Source of the DNA: Actinomarina sp002308095
Lineage (GTDB): Bacteria; Actinomycetota; Acidimicrobiia; Actinomarinales; Actinomarinaceae
Assembly: GCA_045563135.1 (NCBI GenBank)
Contig: JBJKUL010000001.1
Location: 372,001 to 436,000 of the forward strand
Direction of reading: 5' to 3'
DNA length: 64,000 bases
Below are positions 18,260-27,939 of this stretch, piece by piece (the first letter of the stretch is position 1; each line of letters opens with the position of its first letter). The notes under the pieces were generated by a model. That model saw nothing but the letters and a program-made list of their open reading frames with translations, searched no databases and was not told the DNA's origin. A program made the translations under genes and the position numbers.

Positions 18260-20684
18260 TTATAAATTTTCAGAAATTGAAAAAAAATGGCAGAACAATT
18301 GGGATAAATCTAATTTAGCTAAATGTGATCTTAACTCAAATAAGCCAAAATTTTATAATTTATGTATGTATCCTTATCCGTCTGGAGATCTACATATGGG
18401 TCATATCAGAAACTATACAATTGGTGATGTGATTACTAGGTACAAGAAACTTAACGGGTACAATGTTCTTTCTCCCATGGGCTGGGATTCATTTGGTCTT
18501 CCTGCTGAAAACGCTGCAATAAAAACTGGAATACATCCTAAGAAATTTACTGAAGATCGAATGAAAAATATGAAAAATCAGATTATAAGTCTGGGTTCTT
18601 TGTATGACTGGGATCGTGAAGTTGCTGCGCATACAGAGGAATACTATAAGTGGACTCAATACTTGTTCATTCAGTTTTTCAATAACAATCTTGCCTATAA
18701 GAATGATGCACCAGTTAATTGGTGCACCTCTTGCAAAACTGTGTTGGCTAATGAACAGGTTATAGAAGGAAATTGTGATAGGTGCGATTCAGAAGTAACT
18801 CAAAAAAACTTAAATCAATGGTTTTTAAACATTTCAAAATATTCTGAAGAGCTTCTTAAAGGACTAGAAGAAATAGGAGATTGGCCAGAAAATGTAAAAG
18901 CAATGCAAAGAAACTGGATTGGAAAATCCGTAGGTGCACAATTTTCCCTCAATATTGCTAATAGTGATATAACTTTTGAAGTGTTCACAACAAGACCAGA
19001 TACTATATTTGGAATGACTTTTGCAGTAATATCTCCAGAACATCCTTTGATAAATGATATTCTAGAAATTTCAAAGAATTCAGAGGAAATTCAAAATTAT
19101 ATATCTACTGCTTCCAAAAAGTCAGATTTTGAAAGAATGTCAACTAGTAAAGAGAAAACTGGGGTGGACACGGGTTTATTTGTAATTAATCCCCTCACGA
19201 ATGAAGAGATTCCTCTATGGATTGCAGATTACGTATTAATAAACTATGGGACCGGCGCAATTATGGCAGTCCCTGGTCATGATCAACGAGATTATGACTT
19301 TGCAAAGAAATATAATATTGAAATTAAACAAGTAATTACTGATGAGCTCACAAATTCAAGCATAGAACATGAAGCTTTTGTGGGGAGTGGGAAGTTAATT
19401 AATTCAAATGATTTCAATGGTTTGAATTCTCACGAAGAAGCTTCTTCAAAGATAATTGAAAAGTTAATTGAGATAAAAAGTGGGAGCCCAAAAACAACAT
19501 ACAGATTAAGAGATTGGTTAATCAGCAGGCAGAGATACTGGGGTTGCCCAATACCACTTATAAACTGCAAAGACTGTGGATTAGTGCCTGAAAAATTAGA
19601 AAATCTTCCTGTCAAGCTTCCGGAAATTGAAGATTATTTAAACACTGACGGCTCTCCTTTATCAAAAAGTAAAAGCTTTGTTAATACAAGTTGCCCAATT
19701 TGTGGAAGTGCTGCTGAAAGAGAAACTGATACGATGGATACATTTGTAGATTCCTCGTGGTATTTTATGAGATACCTAGATTCTTCGAATTCTGAAATGC
19801 CATTTAATTCTGAGAATGTAAATAATTGGCTACCTGTTGATCAGTACATCGGTGGAGTTGAGCATGCAATTCTACACCTTCTTTATTCTAGGTTTTTCAT
19901 AAAAGCATTAAGGGATTTGAAGATGTTAGATATTAATGAACCTTTTCAAAATCTTTTTTCACAGGGAATGATTAATTTCGGAGGATCGAAAATGTCAAAA
20001 TCTAAAGGTAACATAGTAGATCCAGAGGGTTACTTTAAGACTCATGGTGCAGATTCTTTACGATTGTATATTTTATTTATGGCACCACCAAGTGACGGGG
20101 TAGAGTGGAATGATGGTGGAATCGAAGGAACTCGAAGATTTCTGTATAAACTATGGGATAATATAAATGAAATTTCAGCTTTACCAGTTAAAGAAAACGA
20201 AAATCAAGACGATGGAAGATTAGAGATTCATTTGAATCAAACTATAAGATCGGTGACAAATCATTTGGAAAAGTTTGAATTTAACACTGCAGTTTCAGAT
20301 TTAATGAAATTAAACAAAGAAATATCAAATTATTTAAAAAATAATACAAAAATATCAAAAGATTTTCAGAAAAATATTATTAAAAATACGTGTTTAATAC
20401 TTAATCCATTCGCTCCTCATATATCATCTGAACTTTTTTACAAATACTTTAATTCTGATATTGCTGAATTAAATTGGCCAACTGTAGATTCAAGTAAAAT
20501 AGAAAATCCAACATATGAATTAGTCATCCAAATAAATGGCAAAAAAAAGTATGCTATTGAAGTTTCTTCAGGATTGGATCAAGATGAAGTTGAAGATATA
20601 TGTTTTGAAAACTTCAATCTCTCTGGATCTGACTTCAAAAAGTTAATATTTGTAAAAGATAAAATAATAAACTTTGTTGGTTAA
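18252..20684 (+). CDS. leuS: Leucyl-tRNA synthetase
   Basis: Class I aminoacyl-tRNA synthetase of 810 residues charging tRNA-Leu. HMGH (in YPSGDLHMGHIRN) is near residue 48 and KMSKS near 580. The CP1 editing domain has TTRPDTIFGMTF and GTGAIMAVPGHDQRDYDFA. A zinc-like insert with paired cysteines (CTSC, CDRC) is present near 160-180 and another (CKDC, CPIC) near 435-490. Length is typical of bacterial LeuS. It overlaps the upstream glycosyltransferase by 8 bases and the holA-like gene by one base. Confidence 0.96.
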   Translation: MSDYKFSEIEKKWQNNWDKSNLAKCDLNSNKPKFYNLCMYPYPSGDLHMGHIRNYTIGDVITRYKKLNGYNVLSPMGWDSFGLPAENAAIKTGIHPKKFTEDRMKNMKNQIISLGSLYDWDREVAAHTEEYYKWTQYLFIQFFNNNLAYKNDAPVNWCTSCKTVLANEQVIEGNCDRCDSEVTQKNLNQWFLNISKYSEELLKGLEEIGDWPENVKAMQRNWIGKSVGAQFSLNIANSDITFEVFTTRPDTIFGMTFAVISPEHPLINDILEISKNSEEIQNYISTASKKSDFERMSTSKEKTGVDTGLFVINPLTNEEIPLWIADYVLINYGTGAIMAVPGHDQRDYDFAKKYNIEIKQVITDELTNSSIEHEAFVGSGKLINSNDFNGLNSHEEASSKIIEKLIEIKSGSPKTTYRLRDWLISRQRYWGCPIPLINCKDCGLVPEKLENLPVKLPEIEDYLNTDGSPLSKSKSFVNTSCPICGSAAERETDTMDTFVDSSWYFMRYLDSSNSEMPFNSENVNNWLPVDQYIGGVEHAILHLLYSRFFIKALRDLKMLDINEPFQNLFSQGMINFGGSKMSKSKGNIVDPEGYFKTHGADSLRLYILFMAPPSDGVEWNDGGIEGTRRFLYKLWDNINEISALPVKENENQDDGRLEIHLNQTIRSVTNHLEKFEFNTAVSDLMKLNKEISNYLKNNTKISKDFQKNIIKNTCLILNPFAPHISSELFYKYFNSDIAELNWPTVDSSKIENPTYELVIQINGKKKYAIEVSSGLDQDEVEDICFENFNLSGSDFKKLIFVKDKIINFVG

Positions 20685-21361
20685 TGACAAAACTATTAAT
20701 TACTGAAAAATTGATTACCACTAAAAAAGAATTATCAGATCTTTCTAATTTTTCTACAAATATAGAATTTATTAAATATGAAGAACTCACTTCAGATACC
20801 ACCCAATCTTTATTTGCTAAAGTAGATATATCATATGTTTATGACAAGTTTCTAACTTATAGTGAGCTGTCTTCTAGTAATTATGATTTTAATTCCGATG
20901 TTATTTTTCAGGTTAAAAAATCAAATCTTAATAAGTTTTCAGTTGTCTCTTCAGATATTGAAGTAATTGAAGCAAAAAAACCAGAAAAGGAAGGTTACTT
21001 CCCTTGGGATTTATCGAATGTTATTTTTAGTAAAAAAGAGAAACTATCTTCTCAATTAATTTCTGAATTTTGTAAAAATGAAAACTTATTTCGTCAGTTT
21101 TTAGCGTATTTAAATAAAGAACTACTTAGAGCAAATTTACTACTTGAAAATGAATCTAACACGGTATCAAAACTTTTAGATGAAAATGATGATTATAAAT
21201 ACGAAGTTGCAATACGTAGATTAAGAGGCATTAATTCTAAAAATATTGAGAAATCATTTGAACAAATAAATAAAATAGAAAAACTTATGAATGAATCCGA
21301 ATTTAATCAAGAGAATGCCAAAAGATTTATAGTCGGAATGAAGAAGCTTTTAGAGTTTTGA
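20684..21361 (+). CDS. Probable reduced DNA polymerase III delta subunit (HolA-like)
   Basis: 225-residue acidic, alpha-helical protein with no strong motif. Assignment rests mainly on position: in actinobacteria holA lies between leuS/comEC and a convergent rpsT, followed by lepA, exactly as here. The C-terminal AIRRLRGINSKNIEKSFEQI... helices resemble the delta collar domain (a lysine/arginine-rich helix then a final helix pair). It is about a third shorter than usual HolA (around 330), so the N-terminal region would be much reduced. It could instead be an unrelated lineage-specific protein. Confidence 0.4.
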   Translation: MTKLLITEKLITTKKELSDLSNFSTNIEFIKYEELTSDTTQSLFAKVDISYVYDKFLTYSELSSSNYDFNSDVIFQVKKSNLNKFSVVSSDIEVIEAKKPEKEGYFPWDLSNVIFSKKEKLSSQLISEFCKNENLFRQFLAYLNKELLRANLLLENESNTVSKLLDENDDYKYEVAIRRLRGINSKNIEKSFEQINKIEKLMNESEFNQENAKRFIVGMKKLLEF

Positions 21362-21586
21362 TATTCTAGATTTGTTTCTATCGCGGTAATTTTTAGAAAT
21401 AATGCCATCTGTATGAGCTTTGTCTAACTCTTTTAATACTGCAATTTTGTTTTCAGGTATCAGCTCACCATTTTCATCGTACAAAGACTTTAGCGAAGAT
21501 TTTAATTCAGTTTTAATAGACTTATTACGCAAATTTCGTTTTGCATCTTGTCTAATTCTCTTTTTTTGTGATTTAATATTTGCCAT
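21350..21586 (-). CDS. rpsT: 30S ribosomal protein S20
   Basis: 78-residue basic protein with the S20 N-terminus ANIKSQKKRIRQDAKRNLRNKS and the C-terminal AHTDGIISKNYRDRNKSRISKL. It binds the 5' domain of 16S rRNA. Its stop overlaps the 3' end of the holA-like gene by 12 bases. A fair ribosome site (AAGAGGT) precedes the ATG. It is divergent from lepA with 39 bases between. Confidence 0.95.
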   Translation of the reverse strand: MANIKSQKKRIRQDAKRNLRNKSIKTELKSSLKSLYDENGELIPENKIAVLKELDKAHTDGIISKNYRDRNKSRISKL

Positions 21587-21612
21587 CTAAAACCTCTTGG
21601 TATATAAGATAA

Positions 21613-21618
21613 TAACTT
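21613..21618 (+). promoter_or_regulatory. -10 box TAACTT for leaderless lepA
   Basis: TAACTT (TANNNT class) ends seven bases before the lepA ATG at 21626, in the 39-base gap shared with the divergent rpsT promoter. No Shine-Dalgarno precedes the ATG. Confidence 0.35.
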
Positions 21619-21625
21619 AATAAAG

Positions 21626-23404
21626 ATGTTAACTAATAAAAATATAAGAAATATTTCAATAATTGCCCATGTTGATCATGGAAAATCTACCTTGGCGGAT
21701 AGATTGATTGAGACATCAGGCTTAATCAATCCTGGAGACCATGTTGATCAAATACTTGACACTATGGATCTTGAAAGAGAACGAGGTATTACAATTAAGT
21801 CACAACCAATTAGATTAAATTTTGATGACATGCAAATTAATCTCATTGACACACCCGGTCACGTAGATTTTTCATACGAAGTTTCCAGAGCCCTTATTGC
21901 GTGTGATGGCGCACTACTTCTTGTTGATGGAACACAAGGCGTTCAAGCTCAAACCTTTGCTCATTCTTATGCAGCTATTGAAGCAGGATTAGACATAATA
22001 CCAGTTATCAATAAAGTTGATTCAATTGATGTAGATATAGAAAATGTATCTAAACAAATATTTAATCTTATTGGAGCTAGAGAAGATGAAATATTCAAAA
22101 TTTCTGCAAAAAGTGGTTTAGGTGTTGATAGCTTGATAAATCAAATACCTGATTTAATTAGTTCTCCTGTGACAAAAGCAGACAATACAAATGCATTAAT
22201 ATTTGATTCTTATTTCGATCCATATAGAGGGGTTATCGCATCAGTCAGAGTATTTGGAGGAGAGATTAAAACTAATTCAAAACTGAAGCTGATAAATTCA
22301 AAGTTTGATTTTGATGCTTCTGAAATAGGTTATTTCGATCTTAAGTTATCTCCCTCAGACTCACTATCTTCTGGAGAAGTTGGATATATAGTAACAGGAG
22401 CAAAAGAGCTCTCTCAAATAAGAGTTGGAGACACCCTAGTTAGTCAAGAAGATGAAAATCCAATCGTAGTCTCTGGCTACAAGGAGCCACAGCCTACAGT
22501 TTTTTCTAGTATTTATCCGGCAGATTCTGATGATTATGCAAAATTGAGAGATTCACTAGATAAGTATGTTCTCAATGATGCGAGTTTTTATTACGAGCCA
22601 GAAACATCATCAGCTTTTGGTTTTGGATTCAGATGTGGGTTCTTGGGATTACTTCACCTTGAGATTGTAATAGAAAGATTAGAAAGAGAGTTTAATCTTT
22701 CACTAATTGTTACACCTCCATCTGTAGAGTTTAAGATTGTCAGAAATAATGATGAAGAAATTGTAATTCGAAATCCTTCTAAAATTGAGGAATATACGGA
22801 TATAAAGTCGATTCATGAACGAATTTGTGAGTTAGATTTACTTTTTCCAAAAGAATACCTTGGCTCAATTATGAATCTACTTAATGAAAAAAGAGGTGTA
22901 CAGCTAGATTTAAACTATTTGAGCACGTCTATGGTTAAGTTAAAATACAGGATGCCTCTATTAGAGCTAGTGACAGGTTTCTATGATTCATTAAAATCAA
23001 TATCTCAGGGTTTTGCATCACTAGACTATCAAATACTAGATTTTGAACCTGGAAACTTGGTGAAACTCGATATCTTAGTTAACGGCACCCCAATCGATTC
23101 TTTCAGTTCGATACTTGCAAAAGAAAATGCTGAGTTCATTGGAAGAAGCAGGGTTAAAAAATTAGCTGAGTTAATTCCAAGACAACAATTTGATATTCCC
23201 ATACAAGCCGCAGTTGGTTCGAGAATCATAGCTAGAGAAACGATTAAAGCACTTAGAAAAGATGTAACTGCTAAATTGTATGGAGGAGACATTACACGTA
23301 AAAGAAAGCTTTTAGAGAAACAAAAAGAGGGAAAAAAGAAGATGCGTAATATTGGAAAAGTGGCTGTTCCGAAAGAGGCATTTAAAGAATTTCTAAAACA
23401 GTAA
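21626..23404 (+). CDS. lepA: Elongation factor 4 (back-translocating GTPase LepA)
   Basis: 592-residue ribosomal GTPase. G1 AHVDHGKSTLADRLI is at residues 14-28, followed by the switch RERGITIKSQ and G3 DTPGHVDFSYE. FGFGFRCGFLGLLHLEI and the C-terminal LepA-specific AAVGSRIIARETIKALRKDVTAKLYGGD...RKRKLLEKQKEGKKKMR tail are diagnostic. Full length. Its stop overlaps the rsmE start by one base (TAATG). Confidence 0.97.
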   Translation: MLTNKNIRNISIIAHVDHGKSTLADRLIETSGLINPGDHVDQILDTMDLERERGITIKSQPIRLNFDDMQINLIDTPGHVDFSYEVSRALIACDGALLLVDGTQGVQAQTFAHSYAAIEAGLDIIPVINKVDSIDVDIENVSKQIFNLIGAREDEIFKISAKSGLGVDSLINQIPDLISSPVTKADNTNALIFDSYFDPYRGVIASVRVFGGEIKTNSKLKLINSKFDFDASEIGYFDLKLSPSDSLSSGEVGYIVTGAKELSQIRVGDTLVSQEDENPIVVSGYKEPQPTVFSSIYPADSDDYAKLRDSLDKYVLNDASFYYEPETSSAFGFGFRCGFLGLLHLEIVIERLEREFNLSLIVTPPSVEFKIVRNNDEEIVIRNPSKIEEYTDIKSIHERICELDLLFPKEYLGSIMNLLNEKRGVQLDLNYLSTSMVKLKYRMPLLELVTGFYDSLKSISQGFASLDYQILDFEPGNLVKLDILVNGTPIDSFSSILAKENAEFIGRSRVKKLAELIPRQQFDIPIQAAVGSRIIARETIKALRKDVTAKLYGGDITRKRKLLEKQKEGKKKMRNIGKVAVPKEAFKEFLKQ

Positions 23405-24036
23405 TGCATATTCCAACAATTTTTGATAATGATTATGAAGGAGATATTGAAAGATATTCAATTTCAGATGAAAAATTCCATCATTTAGAAAAAGTATTAA
23501 GAGTTAAAAATGATTCAATTGTAAAACTTACAAACGGTAGAGGTTTAATTTCTAGCGGTCGGATATCTAACAAATTCATTACTATTTCAGAAACTGAATT
23601 AAAGCAAAGAGATAATAAGGTAAATATATTTATTGCAAAATTGCATGATAAAACAAGAATGAGATTATTAATAGAAAAATTAACTGAGCTAGGTGTTCAA
23701 AGTATCACTATTGCACCAACTGAGAATTCTCAAAAAATAAATATAACTCCTGAAAAGATAAATAGTTGGATTATTGGAGCTATTGAACAGTCTGGCGCCC
23801 CTTTTGCTCCAGAGTTATTAATTGAAAAGAAAATTGACTTTGACAAGTTCCCTCATTCCTTCGATATATCAGGGGACAATATATCCAACAATATTAAATT
23901 AAAGAATTTTGCTATAGGCCCAGAAGGAGGGTGGAGTAAAGAGGAATTAGAAAGGTTTAAACATATCTCCAAATTAAGCAATTTTACTCTTAGATCAGAT
24001 ACCGCCGCGTTGGTTGCAGTATCCTTAATGATGTAG
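23404..24036 (+). CDS. rsmE: 16S rRNA m3U1498 methyltransferase
   Basis: SPOUT-class methyltransferase, 210 residues, slightly shorter than the usual 240. An N-terminal PUA-like part contains HHLEKVLRVK (near 27-36). The C-terminal trefoil-knot cofactor site is FAIGPEGGWSKEELE (near 170-184) followed by LRSDTAALVAVSLM. It lacks several residues at the C-terminus compared with typical family members. It starts within the last base of lepA and is followed by a HIT protein 8 bases on. Confidence 0.9.
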   Translation: MHIPTIFDNDYEGDIERYSISDEKFHHLEKVLRVKNDSIVKLTNGRGLISSGRISNKFITISETELKQRDNKVNIFIAKLHDKTRMRLLIEKLTELGVQSITIAPTENSQKINITPEKINSWIIGAIEQSGAPFAPELLIEKKIDFDKFPHSFDISGDNISNNIKLKNFAIGPEGGWSKEELERFKHISKLSNFTLRSDTAALVAVSLMM

Positions 24037-24044
24037 TATAAATT

Positions 24045-24386
24045 ATGGAAGAAAAATCAATTTTTGAGATGATACTCGATAAAGAGATAGAATCTGAAAT
24101 TATCTATGAAGATGATGAAATCTTTGCAATAAATGATATAAATCCCGTTGCCCCAGTGCATATATTGGTTGTGCCTAAAAAGAGAATTAATACTATTAAT
24201 GATTTATCAGAAGAAGATCAGAATTTAGTTGGAAAAATAGTCCTTGTGGCAAAAAACTTAGCAAAGAAAAACAACATTAGTCAATCAGGTTATAGGCTGC
24301 TATGGAATACTAACAAAGACGCAATGCAGACAGTATTTCATATCCACTTACATTTAATTGGTGGCGAGAAGTTGAAAGCTATTTAA
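24045..24386 (+). CDS. HIT-family nucleotide hydrolase/transferase (HinT-like)
   Basis: 113-residue histidine-triad protein. The motif HIHLHLIGG (H-phi-H-phi-H) is near residues 99-107, and EDDEIFAINDINPVAPVHILVVPKK is the typical N-terminal half. HinT-like enzymes hydrolyse adenosine phosphoramidates; the exact substrate here is unknown. One-base overlap with phoH. The HIT-phoH neighbourhood is common in actinobacteria. Confidence 0.92.
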   Translation: MEEKSIFEMILDKEIESEIIYEDDEIFAINDINPVAPVHILVVPKKRINTINDLSEEDQNLVGKIVLVAKNLAKKNNISQSGYRLLWNTNKDAMQTVFHIHLHLIGGEKLKAI

Positions 24387-25318
24387 TGAGTTTTGAAAAA
24401 GAAATTCCATCAAATGTTGAAGTTGTAAATATTCTCGGTATTAATGACAAAAATCTGAAATATATAAAATCAGTATTTCCTGAGGTCAAAATAAACGTAA
24501 GGGGAAATACTATTTATATCGATGGCAAGAGTAAGGAAGCTGAGGAAATTATTCGTATATTTGATGAAATGTTAATGATGAACGATAACGATGAAAATAT
24601 TGAAGAGACTGATGTGGCTTTACTTTCAAACATTAAAAATGGTAAAAGTGAAGAAGGAAAAAAAATTAGTTCAATCTCAATAATTGAAAACAAAACTATA
24701 AAAGTTAAAAATATAAACCAATTTAAATATATGGACATGATTCAAGACTCAACTATAACTTTTGGAATTGGGCCAGCTGGTACGGGAAAAACCTTTTTAG
24801 CTGTTGCGAGCGCAGTCAAACTTTATTCAGAACAAAAAATTAAAAAAATAGTACTAACCAGGCCAGCAGTTGAGGCCGGAGAGAGACTTGGGTATCTACC
24901 TGGCGACTTATCTCAAAAAATTGATCCGTATCTTGTTCCATTATTTGATTCTCTAGAGTATTTTTTTGGAAATGAGAATTTAGCATATTTAATTGAAAAA
25001 AGAAATATTGAGATAGTTCCTCTAGCTTACATGAGAGGAAGAACTCTAAACAACGCATGTATTATTCTTGATGAAGCTCAAAATGCAACAAATAGTCAAA
25101 TTAAAATGTTTCTAACCAGATTGGGTGAAAATTCTAAAATCATTATCACAGGAGATGAATCTCAAATTGATTTATACAGTAAAGAAAACTCAGGATTAAG
25201 AAAAACAAGAAAAATACTTTCAAAAATTGAAGAGATCTCTGTCATGGAATTTCAGAATACAGATATTGTTAGAAACCCTATAGTTTCTAAGATTCTAGAA
25301 ATATTTCCAGATAAATGA
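24386..25318 (+). CDS. phoH: PhoH-family ATPase
   Basis: 310 residues, cytoplasmic. A short N-terminal KH-like stretch is followed by the P-loop GPAGTGKTFLA near 129-139, then LTRPAVEAGERLGYLPGDL and Walker B ILDEAQNAT. The C-terminal RNPIVSKIL is typical. Function is poorly known (RNA-related ATPase). It overlaps pgpH by four bases and is part of the phoH-pgpH-ybeY-uppS series. Confidence 0.94.
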   Translation: MSFEKEIPSNVEVVNILGINDKNLKYIKSVFPEVKINVRGNTIYIDGKSKEAEEIIRIFDEMLMMNDNDENIEETDVALLSNIKNGKSEEGKKISSISIIENKTIKVKNINQFKYMDMIQDSTITFGIGPAGTGKTFLAVASAVKLYSEQKIKKIVLTRPAVEAGERLGYLPGDLSQKIDPYLVPLFDSLEYFFGNENLAYLIEKRNIEIVPLAYMRGRTLNNACIILDEAQNATNSQIKMFLTRLGENSKIIITGDESQIDLYSKENSGLRKTRKILSKIEEISVMEFQNTDIVRNPIVSKILEIFPDK

Positions 25319-27488
25319 TTTCCAACTACCTTCTTCACGCCAGGAAGCTTCTCTATGTCGTAATATTTGGAGGCTTAGTCTGGTTTATATCTTTTAGTAT
25401 TTTTCCAGAAAATCAAATAATTAAAATTAGTGTAGGAGATACCTCACCAGCTACATTTAGAGCACCCAGCTACATCGAGATAATAGATGAGGTGCAAACT
25501 GAGATAAATAAAGATAATGCTATTAAATCTGTAAATCCAATTTATTCAATAGATCCATCAATCAATGACTCAGTAATTAAAGGAATAAAAGACATGTTTC
25601 TTACCGTGATTGAGGCTAGAACCTCTGAGACGTTGGTTGTTAACGATAACTGATATTGTAGACGAGGATTCAGAACCAGAAGTAGTAACAACTTCTCTTT
25701 CAAAAATAGAGCAAATTGAAAAGATTACTGAATCACTCTTATTTTCAACTATTTCGACAGCAACAATTGAAGTTTTAGTTGAGATTTCAAATTACGATAC
25801 ACAAAATAAAACGAATTATCTTGCACAAATTGAGTTAGAAGCTAAAAGTCAGGCTAATGAAATACTGAACAAAGGGATTAACAATGAAAATCTCAATGGA
25901 TTGAGACAAAGTATAGTTTCTAACCCTCCATACTTAGACCTAACAAGTGACTTATTTCTATTAATTCCAGAAAATAGATTAAGGTCTACTGTGTCAGAAA
26001 TTATTGCAGAAAATCTCGTCTCAAATCAAAAACTTGAAGAAGATTTATGGGATGAACAGAAGCAGAAGATTGCAGATTCAATAAGTCCTGTCATAGTAAA
26101 ATTTTTTGAAAACGATTTAATTATCCAACAGGGGACAGAAGTAAATCAAATGCAATATCAAGCACTAGATAATTTTGGTTATTTATCTGGTGAGTCAAGG
26201 ACTATTCAGACTGCTGCACTTCCAATCGTTTTTTCAATTTTTTTATTAATCTATTTTTTATTTTGGAGATTTAACGATTCTGTGTGGAATAATGACAAAG
26301 AATTTTTGCTATTATTAACCCTTATTTTGGTTGCTTCAGTATTTCTCAGAGGAACTTCTTATTTTTCACAAACACTAGAACTAGATTACCTTAAGTATGG
26401 TGTACCAATATCTTTCGTAGGAGTAGTGTCAGCAACTCTTTTGAATTTAAGAGCTAGTCTTGTCCTATCCCTATCAAGTGCTTTACTAGCACTAGCCGGA
26501 GGAGGGAATGTTGGGCTATTTGCACTTGGCGGGATACTCTCCATCCTTCCATCAGTTTTTATCTCTGAAAAGATTGACAGAAGGCTTTTGAGAGAAAGAA
26601 TAATATACATCTCAATAACACAGCCAGTAATATCCTTTGGAATATACTTCTTCCTCAGAGAAGACTTCAGTTTATTTGAGGTTCTGGTTACTGGTTTAAT
26701 TGGAGGGCTGGTTGCCAACCTTGCGGCATTCTCACTAATAACTTACATTGAAGCTATTTTTAAAATTACTACAAACTTTAGACTTTCAGAACTCGCTGAC
26801 CGAAATCATCCTGGCTTGAGATATTTGGAAGAAAAAGCATTAGGCACATTTCAACCATTCATTAGTTGTTGGAACCTTAGCAGATAGAGCATCAAATGTT
26901 ATAGGTGCCAACTCACAGCTCGCAAGAGCTATGGCTTATTTCCACGACCTAGGTAAAACAGAAAACCCAACAATGTTTATTGAGAATCAATTTGGATCCT
27001 CTAATCCTCACGATAATTTATCTACATATGATTCTTCTCAAATAATACGTGCACATGTTACTGATGGTTTAAAGCTAGCCAAAAAATTTAAAATTCCCGA
27101 AATAGTTTACAACGGAATTTTGGAACACCACGGTGATTCAGTGATGAGATTCTTTTATGAAAAAGAAAAAGCAACCAACCCAGAAGTAGAAAAAAGTGAA
27201 TTTAGACATCTAGGAAGAAAACCAACCTCAAAAGAAACAGTAATACTTATGTTTGCAGATGCACTTGAAGGGGCATGCAGGGCAAGATTTTTAAATGAAG
27301 ATGCAGACGAAGAGAAAATCAAAAACGTTATTGAAGAAATATTTGCAGAAAAAATATCAGATGGTCAACTAGATAATGCTCCAATTACTTTTTCTGATAT
27401 TGATAAAATTAAGCAATCGTTTCAAAAGAGTTTAGAAGGACTCTATCACCAAAGGGTTATGTATCCAGAAATATCAGAAGAAGAATAG
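25315..27488 (+). CDS. pgpH: 7TM-HD cyclic-di-AMP phosphodiesterase, PgpH type (two frameshifts as read)
   Basis: Membrane protein with an N-terminal transmembrane helix, an extracytoplasmic 7TMR-HDED region, seven transmembrane helices (about 26220-26760) and a cytoplasmic HD hydrolase domain. The three frames join near 25640 and 26850. Across the second break the text reads GTF-NHSLVVGTLADRASNVIGANSQLARAMAYFHDLGKTENP, which includes the catalytic NHS histidine and HD pair; ILEHHGDSVMRFFY follows. The family hydrolyses c-di-AMP. Each break is explained by a single extra base. It sits between phoH and ybeY, as in Firmicutes. Confidence 0.85.
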
Positions 27489-27489
27489 T

Positions 27490-27939
27490 TTGCAAGTCCT
27501 TTGTAATGGTTATTTTTATGCTGATGAAAAAGTCAGTATCTCACATGCTGTTAATGTTTTTAATGAACACTTTAACATCTCAGATTACTTTTATTTCACA
27601 TTAAATTCTGTTCCAATTCATAAAATATCAGAACTAAACACAAAGCATTTCAATAAATCTGGGCCTACAGACGTTTTGTCATTCCCTTTGTTTGAAAGTT
27701 TTGATGAAATAAATAAGTTGAATCCAGAGAATGAAGAATCTCTCGGAGACATGTTTTTTTGTAGAACGGTACTTAAAAAAAATGCTGTGGATTACAGTAA
27801 ACATTTAATCGATGAATTACAGTTAGTATTAGTTCATGGTCTTTTGCATTTAGTTGGTTATTCACATATCGATGAAAAAAAATTACGTGAAAAAGAAAAT
27901 GAAATATTAGATAAGGTGTGGAATGAATCTAGAGGATGA
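27490..27939 (+). CDS. ybeY: Endoribonuclease YbeY (rRNA maturation)
   Basis: 149-residue metal-dependent RNase involved in 16S rRNA 3' maturation. The zinc motif LVHGLLHLVGYSHID (near 113-127) supplies three histidines. FNKSGPTDVLSFPLF and the ESLGDMFFC strand are family features. The start is a TTG one base after the pgpH stop; no better in-frame ATG exists before the conserved region. Its last 17 bases overlap uppS. Confidence 0.92.
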   Translation: MQVLCNGYFYADEKVSISHAVNVFNEHFNISDYFYFTLNSVPIHKISELNTKHFNKSGPTDVLSFPLFESFDEINKLNPENEESLGDMFFCRTVLKKNAVDYSKHLIDELQLVLVHGLLHLVGYSHIDEKKLREKENEILDKVWNESRG

